A stretch of 7,149 nt of DNA from CAZJPD01 sp964547795 (GTDB lineage: Bacteria; Pseudomonadota; Alphaproteobacteria; Rickettsiales; Midichloriaceae). The stretch covers positions 1 through 7,149 of the forward strand of contig CAZJPD010000040.1 in NCBI GenBank assembly GCA_964547795.1. Direction: 5' to 3'. Below, piece after piece: positions 1 through 6,136 of this stretch. Within the stretch, counting starts at the first letter, position 1. Each line of letters starts with the position of its first letter. The position numbers and the translations under genes were made by a program. The notes beneath the pieces are model-generated. The model saw only the letters and a list, made by a program, of their open reading frames with translations, was not told the DNA's origin and searched no databases.

Positions 1-1
1 C

Positions 2-250
2 ATAGAAAATACAACCACAAACAATAGCATTGCTGATGTAATGCCTTTTTTTGCTTCTCAATTATATTTGTCAGATCGAATGATAGATAAAGATTTTAAG
101 TATATCTTCGGTCTTTCTAATCAGGAATTCAACTATATCAAAAGCTATGATAAAAACAAACACAGATTTTTAATCAAACACGGTGATGATTCAGTGTTTG
201 CAGAGGTGAATTTATCTGGTCTAAAAGAAGTTCTAAGTTGTTTGTGCTAG
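2..250 (+). CDS. virB4: VirB4-family type IV secretion ATPase, C-terminal end (partial)
   Basis: This is the last 82 codons of a gene that begins outside the window; the frame is open from position 2 with no start needed. The visible pattern is the end of VirB4/CagE/TrbE ATPases: an FFASQLYLSD strand, a FGLSNQEFNYIK segment, then RFLIKHGDDSVFAEVNLSGL. These are the usual last strands before the 'VLS' end of the family. VirB4 is the inner-membrane ATPase that powers assembly and substrate transfer in type IV secretion; the nucleotide-binding motifs lie upstream and are not seen. The protein stops at TAG 248-250 right after VLSCLC, earlier than family members, which normally carry about 30 more residues. 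Skipping one base near 237-239 opens a further 37 codons to TAG 348-350, so a frameshift is possible. No virB6 follows, unlike the usual rickettsial virB3-virB4-virB6 order, so this may be a second, unlinked virB4 copy. The family call is fairly sure; whether the gene works is not. Confidence 0.72.
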   Translation: MENTTTNNSIADVMPFFASQLYLSDRMIDKDFKYIFGLSNQEFNYIKSYDKNKHRFLIKHGDDSVFAEVNLSGLKEVLSCLC

Positions 251-341
251 TCTAAAATACAGAATTATATATGAGGAAGTGTTCCTAGATATAAACACGA
301 TAAGCATCTTCTTGATTCCATTGTATAGATATGTCAGAGCC

Positions 342-450
342 TATAGCTAGTTTCACTTTGGTATATATACAAGGAACGACAAGCAAAGTGTAGTTATCCG
401 TACATAAGCAAGAATGCGACACTGTAGATACCTAAGTGAACTAAGCTATA
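342..450. repeat. Imperfect inverted-repeat element, about 109 bp
   Basis: The arms 342-364 and 428-450 are reverse complements with only a few differences (tatagctagtttcactttgg against cctaagtgaactaagctata), separated by 63 bases. The element fills much of the non-coding spacer between virB4 and miaB; I see no gene, tRNA or obvious target duplication there. The length, the arms and the intergenic position fit a small palindromic or MITE-like repeat. It could also act as a structured RNA or as a barrier between the two transcripts. The arms are directly seen; the repeat-family idea is inference. Confidence 0.55.
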
Positions 451-523
451 TCTTCTATCTAGGGTGGATTTTAGCTATTGATCTGCTATATTTCTTTAAG
501 CATCTATAAAATATAGTATCTCG

Positions 524-1858
524 ATGAATAGTAAAAATTTGTATATTAAAACATACGGTTGCCAGATGAATGTGTATGATTCATTAAAGATGGAAGCTTT
601 ACTAAAACCGCATGGATTTCGTATTATCCAAGATGAGTTGGATGCTGATTTGATAATTCTAAACACTTGTCATATCAGGGAAAAAGCATCAGAAAAAGTG
701 TATTCCGAATTAGGGAAAATAAGTGTCAATAACTCAGGACAAAAGCCTATTATTGTTGTTGCTGGATGTGTGGCACAAGCCGAAGGAGAGTATATATTTA
801 AACGAGCAAAAAATGTGAATATTGTGGTCGGTCCACGATCATATCATAGTTTGCCAAAGCTCTTGGAAAAAGTGAAGCGACAGGAAAAATGGGTGATAGA
901 CTTAGATTTTGATAAAGAAAATAAATTTGATAATATTGATTTACCCGCAAGCCCTAGTCACTCTTCTTTTTTAACTATTCAAGAAGGTTGCAATAAATTT
1001 TGCCATTTTTGCTGTGTTCCATATACGAGAGGAGTAGAATACTCACGTAAAATCCCAGAAATTTATAGAGAAGCATTAGGATTGGTTTCAAAGAGGGTGA
1101 AAGAAATTACATTGCTTGGGCAAAACGTCAGTGCTTTTCATGGGGAAGATGAGAAAGGGAATTCACGTAGTTTAGGATGGTTGATAAAAAAATTAGCTAA
1201 GATTGAAGGATTAAAAAGGATAAGATATACAACTTCACATCCTAAAGATATGGTAGATGATGAGCTTTTTGAAGTACACCAAGAAGAACCAAAGGTTATG
1301 CCATTTTTACATCTGCCTGTTCAATCTGGTTCTAATAGGATTTTAAAAAGCATGAATAGAAGACATGATAGAGATTTTTATTTCAAAATTATCGAAAAAT
1401 TTAGAAAATACAGAAGCGACATAGCATTTTCTTCGGATTTTATCGTTGGATATCCTAATGAAACAGATGAAGATTTTAAAGATACTTTAAATTTAGTAAA
1501 GCATGTGAAATATGCTCAATGCTATTCATTTAAATATAGCCCAAGACCTGGAACGCCTGCTTCGATAATGGAAAATCAAGTGCAGGAAGAGGTAAAAACA
1601 GAGAGGCTAGTAGCTTTGCAACAATTACTAAGAGAGCAACAAATGGAATTTAATAAACAATTTATAGGTAAAGAAATTGATGTATTGTTTGATAAACTTG
1701 GAAAATATAAGGAGCAGATCATTGGTAAATCTCCCCATTTACAATCTGTTATAGTTAGAGGAAGTGTAAATCTTATTGGTAGTATAAAAAAAGTCAGGAT
1801 AATTCATGCTAATGTAAACAGCATGAATGGTGTTATATCAATCACCAAAAATAAATAG
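524..1858 (+). CDS. miaB: tRNA-2-methylthio-N6-dimethylallyladenosine synthase MiaB
   Basis: MiaB is a radical-SAM methylthiotransferase that adds a methylthio group to i6A at position 37 of tRNAs reading UNN codons, using two 4Fe-4S clusters. All parts are present in 444 residues, the usual length. The N-terminal UPF0004 domain has its three cluster cysteines (C13 in YGCQMN, C49 in NTCHIREKA, C82 in AGCVAQ). The radical-SAM core has C156, C160 and C163 in EGCNKFCHFC followed by VPYTRG. LLGQNV (197-202), LPVQSGS (264-270) and YSPRPGTPA (338-346) follow, and a C-terminal TRAM domain (about 377-440) binds RNA. ATG 524 is the only sensible start: an in-frame TAA lies at 497-499, and the family begins just before the IKTYGCQMN strand. 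No clear Shine-Dalgarno is visible, and I found no well-spaced promoter. The last codons (SITKNK plus stop) lie in one arm of an inverted repeat shared with 1966-1988. The gene looks intact. Confidence 0.97.
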   Translation: MNSKNLYIKTYGCQMNVYDSLKMEALLKPHGFRIIQDELDADLIILNTCHIREKASEKVYSELGKISVNNSGQKPIIVVAGCVAQAEGEYIFKRAKNVNIVVGPRSYHSLPKLLEKVKRQEKWVIDLDFDKENKFDNIDLPASPSHSSFLTIQEGCNKFCHFCCVPYTRGVEYSRKIPEIYREALGLVSKRVKEITLLGQNVSAFHGEDEKGNSRSLGWLIKKLAKIEGLKRIRYTTSHPKDMVDDELFEVHQEEPKVMPFLHLPVQSGSNRILKSMNRRHDRDFYFKIIEKFRKYRSDIAFSSDFIVGYPNETDEDFKDTLNLVKHVKYAQCYSFKYSPRPGTPASIMENQVQEEVKTERLVALQQLLREQQMEFNKQFIGKEIDVLFDKLGKYKEQIIGKSPHLQSVIVRGSVNLIGSIKKVRIIHANVNSMNGVISITKNK

Positions 1859-1988
1859 ACATATAAGTTTAAATTTTGTTTTTTAATTTTAACACAAACT
1901 TCTCTTCATATCGAGATATTAAGGGAGTTTCTGTTAATTGGTAAAAAATAAAAGTTAATTCCTAGATGTCTACTTATTTTTGGTGATT
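1840..1988. repeat. 23-bp inverted repeat pair flanking the miaB 3' spacer
   Basis: Arm 1 (1840-1862) covers the last miaB codons and stop; arm 2 (1966-1988) is its reverse complement with one mismatch in 23. The 103 bases between are very AT-rich and contain no gene. Arm 2 also holds the end of the transposase remnant on the minus strand. A 22/23 match is far beyond chance at this distance. It may be the terminal repeats of a 149-bp MITE-like insert, an inverted duplication of the miaB end, or a long hairpin in the transcript. No target-site duplication was seen. Confidence 0.6.
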
Positions 1989-2420
1989 GGTATTACTTAC
2001 TATTTGTCTTGCTTTCTTAATCCATAAAAATACTGTAGTCAGTGGTATCTCAAGTATATGTGCAACTTCTTATCTGCTCCATATATTTTCCGCCTACCTT
2101 CTGGAGTATAGCATAAACCACTCAGATATAGATATTTTAACTTTTTTATTTCGTCATCACGAGATCGCAACTTCTTACCCCCGTCATCACGAGATAGCGA
2201 TAGCTATCGTGGTGATCCAGAGATTGCCACACTCACTCTGTAAGTTCATGACAGGGCAGGAGGGTGGATTGCCACGCCTATTATATAGGCTCGCAATGAC
2301 CAAGATATATTAATAATATATCCAAACCTTTGTGTGATAAGCTATATAATTATATCCACATGCTTTGCACCTATAACGTTGCTTATTTTTTATACACGAT
2401 TTCCATACTTATATCTGTTA
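1974..2420 (-). pseudogene. Decayed IS1-like (InsA-type) transposase, interrupted by palindromic repeats
   Basis: Two minus-strand pieces together look like the N-terminal half of an IS1-like transposase. The first (about 2384 down to 2316) reads NKQRYRCKACGYNYI, the second half of the zinc ribbon with the CxxC pair at 2367-2369 and 2358-2360. A frameshift separates it from the preceding ISMEIVYKK segment. The second (about 2114 down to 1974) reads MLYSRR, stop, AENIWSR, stop, EVAHILEIPLTTVFLWIKKAR, a typical recruiting helix-turn-helix. Between them, where InsA proteins have only about a dozen residues, lies the palindromic repeat cluster 2152-2300. The catalytic InsB part is missing. Stops, frameshift and truncation make this non-functional. 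The family call is from motif pattern only; another zinc-ribbon plus HTH transposase is possible. Long + strand open frames over this stretch lack any recognisable protein pattern and I take them as shadows. Confidence 0.5.
2152..2300. repeat. Cluster of palindromic repeat units (GTCAT..GCGAG / GTGGCAAT type)
   Basis: Four related units can be seen. Unit a (2152-2170) is a partial cgtcatcacgagatcgc. Unit b (2182-2220) is a full copy of the same start folding back through agcgatagctatcg to ggtgatccag. Unit c (2222-2252) is a degenerate copy in the opposite orientation, attgccac ... tcatgac. Unit d (2264-2300) is the best conserved, ggattgccac, then the perfect stem gcctat / ataggc, then cgcaatgac. 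Repeats with these ends (GTCATTGCGAG ... GTGGCAATCC) are a common intergenic palindrome in rickettsial and other endosymbiont genomes. The region is richer in GC than its surroundings. It would form strong hairpins in RNA and could act as a transcription end. Confidence 0.75.
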
Positions 2421-2618
2421 ATTATTTCTATTGCTTCATTTTGACATTATTTTTTTGTCTATACCTAGTAAACACTCCCATGCTATACTCCCCTTTACAT
2501 TTAATAGAGCTAGGGTATACGTGGTTTTTTACTATCCATAATATTTTTAGTATTTTTTCTTGCCATATTTGTAACTTTGTTTATCGTTAATTTGAGGTAG
2601 TTGGTAGGAAGATTGCAA

Positions 2619-3525
2619 GTGTTATCCTTAAAAAAGGAAATCCTTAGTGTATTGCTATGTGTTTATGTTCTGTATCCAATTGAGCTTTTTGGCTACGCTT
2701 GGGAAAGGGGGAAGGGTAAAAAATATATTGATTACAGTGCAACTTTCGATTCAGGATATAAAACTTCATTTCATTATGAGTTAGATTCAGGCGATTCCAT
2801 ACACTTTAAGGACAATACCAGAAAACTTATTTTATCCCGCTATGATGGAGCGTGGATTGTCCAATAGATTTACTCTTATCAGTAAAATCGATATTCAAAG
2901 GATAAGTAGTAACTTGAATATACACAGAAAAGAAGAGGCTGATTATGTTAATAATAACGATCCATTTAAAAATGAGACAAAATCATACACCATGAGATCT
3001 GAACGAATTTATCTAAAAGATTTTAAGATAAATATGAATTTCATGGCTGTTGATTATGAAATTGGAATGCGAACTTTATTACATAAATGGGATAATCAGC
3101 GTATTTCTTTCGATACAGTGTTAGGCTTTCCAGCTGCTATCCAAGGGGAAGGGGATTATGATGTTGCAAATCCTTCGTTAAAGTTAGAGGTTTCCTACGC
3201 AAGAAATTTTGATTTTTACAATCTAAAAGGAAATTTTTTTGAAATGATGATAGCAAGCAAATCGAATCCAAAAGTAAAAAAGAAAGAATTATTTTTCACT
3301 GTTATTCTAGGACTAAAGCTCTCGAAACAAGCCTCTCTGATTCTTGCTTTTGAAAATAACCACTTATATAAAAATTCTTTTGAAAGATATGTTTTTACAA
3401 ATATTTATAAAAAAGTAACAACTCAAAACATAGATGAAGAGCTAAAAGAAAAATTAAAATCTCATATAGAGGAACATTCATTGTTTAATGAGAAAAAACT
3501 GAAAGAAAAATCCAAACAAAAATAG
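2619..3525 (+). pseudogene. Exported, probably outer-membrane beta-barrel protein, split by a frameshift
   Basis: The first part (to TAG 2865-2867) and the second part (open in the next frame from 2785 to TAG 3523-3525) look like one protein. The N-terminus is a Sec signal peptide: KK, then a hydrophobic run ILSVLLCVYVLYPIELF, and a likely cut after GYA. I prefer GTG 2619 as start because AGGAAG (2606-2611) sits 7 bases upstream; TTG 2601 is an alternative. Short alternating strands with aromatic residues follow (YIDYSATFDSGY, ERGLSNRFTLISKIDIQ, FDTVLGFPAA, LFFTVILGLKLS), as in porin-like barrels with a 'GLSNRFTL' strand. The tail is lysine-rich (about the last 30 residues). The switch between frames falls near 2821-2835, in AAAAC or TTTTA; dropping one base there joins the halves as one protein of about 300 residues. 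No enzyme motif is seen and I do not recognise a named family. It could be a recent pseudogene or a sequence error. Confidence 0.5.
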
Positions 3526-3575
3526 CTTATAAAATTGATAATACTTATGAACTATGCTTTGATTATTTTTATAAG
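3526..3575 (+). terminator. Weak hairpin after the exported-protein gene
   Basis: Nine-base perfect arms CTTATAAAA (3526-3534) and TTTTATAAG (3567-3575) start directly after the stop codon and enclose a 32-base loop. The stem is almost all A-T and no long T run follows, so termination here is only a weak possibility. Confidence 0.2.
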
Positions 3576-3631
3576 TTTGGTAAAAATGTAAAGTCTCATG
3601 TTGTTAAATTTTCCTTAGTTAGGCACTTCTA

Positions 3632-3663
3632 GGTATTAAAAATAAATACCAAGAATATATAAT
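3632..3663 (+). promoter_or_regulatory. Candidate pccB promoter with consensus -10 and hairpin over the -35 region
   Basis: TATAAT at 3658-3663 is a perfect -10 box. The region 16 bases upstream (TTAAAA, 3636-3641) is a poor -35. The short palindrome GGTATT (3632-3637) / AATACC (3645-3650) covers this -35 region and could be a binding site. Transcription would start near 3670 and give a leader of about 100 bases before pccB. In such an AT-rich spacer a chance TATAAT is likely enough that confidence is limited. Confidence 0.35.
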
Positions 3664-3691
3664 ACAATAGTGACTTATTGTGTTAAAGGCT

Positions 3692-3729
3692 ACAATAACC
3701 TTCAAATTATTGTCAAAGGGTTATTTTTT
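3692..3729 (+). terminator. Terminator-like stem with competing hairpins in the pccB leader
   Basis: AATAACC (3694-3700) pairs with GGTTATT (3719-3725), and a run of six T (3724-3729) overlaps and follows the stem, as in a rho-independent terminator. The same left arm, as ACAATAA (3692-3698), can instead pair perfectly with TTATTGT just upstream (3675-3681) or just downstream (3707-3713). The stem lies between the candidate promoter and pccB, so it may be an attenuator rather than the end of the upstream gene. Pairings are seen; the function is inferred. Confidence 0.4.
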
Positions 3730-3767
3730 CATTAATATAATCACAAATTTATTATTTGAGAGAGAAT

Positions 3768-5306
3768 ATGCAACTAAAAAAGATAGATAAGCAAATCAAT
3801 AATAAGATGCAAAAGGTGATACTAGGTGGAGGACAAGACAAAATAGATAAACAGCACAGTTCTGGCAAATTAACTGCACGTGAGAGAATCGAGATATTAT
3901 TAGATACGGATTCTTTTGATGAGATAGATGCTTTCGTTGAGCATAGGTGTCAGAATTTTGGTATGGGAGAGAAAAACTTTCCTGGGGATGGTGTTATTGT
4001 GGGACATGGAACAATTAATGGGCGTCTAGTTTTTGTATATAGCCAAGATTTTACTGTTATTGGGGGGTCTTTAGGAGAAGTACATTCTCAAAAAATAAAC
4101 AAGGTTCAGGATTTAGCATTAAAGCTAAAAGCTCCCATTATTGGCATTAATGATTCAGGGGGAGCTAGAATTCAGGAAGGGGTTGATTCACTCAAAGGTT
4201 ATGGAGAAATTTTTCAAAGAAACGTGGATGCATCTGGAATTATACCACAAATTACTCTGATTATGGGACCATGTGCAGGAGGAGCTGTTTATTCACCTGC
4301 TCTTACTGACTTTATTTTTATGGTTGATCAAACCTCTTATATGTATGTGACAGGACCGGATGTGGTAAAAACTGCAACACATGAAGATGTTACTCATGAA
4401 CAGCTTGGTGGAGCTCAAATTCATATGAAAAAGAGTGGTGTCAACGACTATGTAGCTGAAAATGATATAGAATGCTTGCAAATGACAAGAAAATTATTTG
4501 ATTTTCTTCCATCTTCTAATACAGCTAACCTACCTGTTTATAAAACCCATGACCCTGCAGATAGGATAGAGGTATCCTTAGAAACACTAGTGCCTGAGGA
4601 TAGTACAAAACCATATGATATGAAACAACTGATTGAAAGGGTTGTAGATGAGGGAGACTTTCTTGAAATAAAAGAAAATTTTGCAAAAAATATAATTGTA
4701 GGGTTTGCAAGGTTTGAAGGACGCCCTGTTGGCATTGTTGCAAATCAGCCTTTATGTATGGCAGGATGCTTGGATATAGATGCTTCTGTTAAGGCAGCAA
4801 GGTTTATCAGATTTTGTGATGCGTTTGGTATCTCAATAATCACATTTGTGGATGTGCCAGGGTTTTTGCCAGGGGCAGACCAAGAGCATAAAGGTATTAT
4901 CAAACATGGAGCAAAATTATTATATGCGTATGCTGAAGCTACTGTGCCAAAAATTAGTTTGATCGTAAGAAAGGCATATGGCGGGTCATATATCGTTATG
5001 AACTCAAAACACTTAAATGGAGACATAAATTTAGCATGGTCCAATACAGAAATTGCTGTAATGGGGGCAAAAGGAGCAACAAAAATATTATATAAAAACT
5101 ATAAAGTATCTCAAAAAGAAAAAGATATGCTAATCAATGAATATGAAGAAAAATTTTGCTCTCCTTTAGTTGCTGCTTCTCGTGGATATTTAGACGATAT
5201 AATCAAACCACATCGTACAAGATGGAGACTATGTAAATACCTTGCCATGCTTGAAAATAAAAAAATTGAAACTCCTTGGAAAAAACATGATAATCTACCA
5301 CTGTAA
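3768..5306 (+). CDS. pccB: Propionyl-CoA carboxylase beta subunit (carboxyltransferase)
   Basis: PccB transfers carboxyl from carboxybiotin to propionyl-CoA, giving methylmalonyl-CoA. It works as a hexamer core with the biotin-carrying PccA subunit, which is not in this window. The 512-residue protein is full length and collinear with the family. It has the GKLTARERIE N-terminus (33-42), FVEHRCQNFGM (56-66), QDFTVIGGSLGE (93-104), the first oxyanion loop GPCAGGAVYSPALTDF (167-182), VPGFLPG (363-369), AYGGSYIVM (403-411) and the second loop MGAKGA (432-437). The MGAKGA form is typical of propionyl-CoA rather than acetyl-CoA carboxylases, though acetyl- or methylcrotonyl-CoA use cannot be excluded. 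ATG 3768 is preferred over the in-frame TTG 3756 because the purine run GAGAGAG (3758-3764) just upstream serves as ribosome site and the protein then begins as the family does. No lesion is seen. A possible attenuator lies upstream. Confidence 0.95.
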   Translation: MQLKKIDKQINNKMQKVILGGGQDKIDKQHSSGKLTARERIEILLDTDSFDEIDAFVEHRCQNFGMGEKNFPGDGVIVGHGTINGRLVFVYSQDFTVIGGSLGEVHSQKINKVQDLALKLKAPIIGINDSGGARIQEGVDSLKGYGEIFQRNVDASGIIPQITLIMGPCAGGAVYSPALTDFIFMVDQTSYMYVTGPDVVKTATHEDVTHEQLGGAQIHMKKSGVNDYVAENDIECLQMTRKLFDFLPSSNTANLPVYKTHDPADRIEVSLETLVPEDSTKPYDMKQLIERVVDEGDFLEIKENFAKNIIVGFARFEGRPVGIVANQPLCMAGCLDIDASVKAARFIRFCDAFGISIITFVDVPGFLPGADQEHKGIIKHGAKLLYAYAEATVPKISLIVRKAYGGSYIVMNSKHLNGDINLAWSNTEIAVMGAKGATKILYKNYKVSQKEKDMLINEYEEKFCSPLVAASRGYLDDIIKPHRTRWRLCKYLAMLENKKIETPWKKHDNLPL

Positions 5307-5334
5307 AGTTATTTTTTACTAAGAGATTTGCTTG

Positions 5335-6029
5335 ATGTTGGAAGAAATAAATATTAAACATGGTCATAGGCAGAGATTAAAATAAAGGTTTTCTAAATCT
5401 TCAATAAGAACTTTAGTAGATTATGAAATCCTTGAGATGTTATTATTCTATATAATACCAGTTAGGGATACAAAACCTCTTGCAAAGCTTTTGTTAAAAA
5501 AATTTGGAAGTTTAATAGGAGTAGTTAATGCTGAACCAACTCAATTTGCTGGAATAAAAGGCATTGGGCAATCTGTTGTTATCTATCTTAAGCTGCTAAA
5601 AGATTTTTTTAGCCGTTTGCATATTTCAAATAATTCAGAAAAAAGGTACATGTTTTAAATAACTGGAATTCTGTGATTAACTACTGTAATTTAACTATGG
5701 GGTTTCAGAAAACAGAAAGCTTTAAAATATTGTATTTGAATTCAAAGAATATTTTAATCAATGAAGAGGTAATTGATTATGGTACAGTTGATAGAATCGC
5801 CATACACCCTAGAGAAATAGTGAAAAATGCTCTGATTCACTGTGCATCTGCTGTGATTTTGGTGCACAATCACCCAAGTGGTGAAGTTGCACCATCTAAG
5901 CAAGACATAGAATTGACTAATACGATTGCCTCTGGCTTAAAAGTAGTCAACATAACAGTGCATGATCATATAATAGTTTCACATAATGACTATTATTCCT
6001 TTAAAACTAATGATTTAATTAGAGTGTAA
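5335..6029 (+). pseudogene. radC: RadC/JAB (UPF0758) family protein, disrupted by a stop and a frameshift
   Basis: The reading frame from ATG 5335 begins MLEEINIKHGHRQRLK as RadC proteins do, but codon 17 (5383-5385) is TAA. It continues as RFSKSSIRTLVDYEILEMLL with the helix-hairpin-helix part (FAGIKGIGQSVV, near 5550) to a stop at 5656-5658. One missing base in the A6 run 5639-5644 would join it to the next frame (LNNWNSVINYCN..., to TAA 6027-6029). The repaired product is 231 residues, normal for RadC. The metal-binding JAMM motif HNHPSG..(A)PSKQD (5865-5906) is intact. RadC was once thought to repair DNA; its real role is unclear. The downstream half could be made alone from GTG 5673, but a conserved role for that is unproven. 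Two independent lesions make a pseudogene the best reading. It follows pccB by 28 bases on the same strand. Confidence 0.85.
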
Positions 6030-6048
6030 TGATGTTGTATTTTACAAT

Positions 6049-6078
6049 TTGTTAGATAAAATGCTAGTAATATACTAG
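6049..6078 (+). promoter_or_regulatory. Sigma-70-like promoter with operator-like palindrome
   Basis: TTGTTA (6049-6054) and TATACT (6071-6076) are spaced by 16 bases, the best promoter match in the window. The palindrome CTAGTA-ATA-TACTAG (6064-6078) covers the -10 box, the place where toxin-antitoxin repressors often bind. It lies directly before the Panacea-like gene. The predicted start is near 6083, very close to the AGGAGG that follows, so the leader would be very short. Confidence 0.45.
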
Positions 6079-6097
6079 ATTAAGGAGGAAACAGCAG

Positions 6098-6136
6098 ATG
6101 TTGAAAACAACGAGGTTAATTTATGTCACAAACTAG
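6098..6136 (+). CDS. 12-codon leader ORF with a strong ribosome site
   Basis: AGGAGG (6083-6088), the strongest Shine-Dalgarno in the window, stands 9 bases before ATG 6098. The ORF encodes MLKTTRLIYVTN and stops at TAG 6134-6136. It overlaps the start of the Panacea-like gene (ATG 6123) in another frame, which has its own weaker GAGG site (6112-6115). A leader that tunes translation of the next gene is possible; equally, this could be the ribosome site of an earlier start lost by mutation. No similarity is recognised. Confidence 0.35.
   Translation: MLKTTRLIYVTN

Noticed and set aside
478..510. Promoter for miaB with TTGATC (478-483) and TATAAA (505-510)
   Set aside because: The spacing is 21 bases, too long for a usual sigma-70 promoter, and such boxes are common by chance in AT-rich DNA.
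251..523. tRNA or other RNA gene between virB4 and miaB
   Set aside because: I found no cloverleaf or T-loop signature; the only structure seen is the inverted repeat 342-450.
1987..2313. 108-codon open frame on the + strand
   Set aside because: It crosses the palindromic repeats and lies opposite the transposase remnant; the protein has no family pattern and repeats the RHHEIA piece of the repeat units.
2330..2590. 86-codon hydrophobic open frame on the + strand
   Set aside because: It is partly antisense to the zinc-ribbon remnant and is rich in Y, F, L and I, as expected from translating AT-rich non-coding DNA; no ribosome site is seen.
4293..5044. Several minus-strand open frames (4293-4481, 4525-4743, 4538-4735, 4745-5044)
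   Set aside because: All lie within the intact, conserved pccB and are shadows of it.
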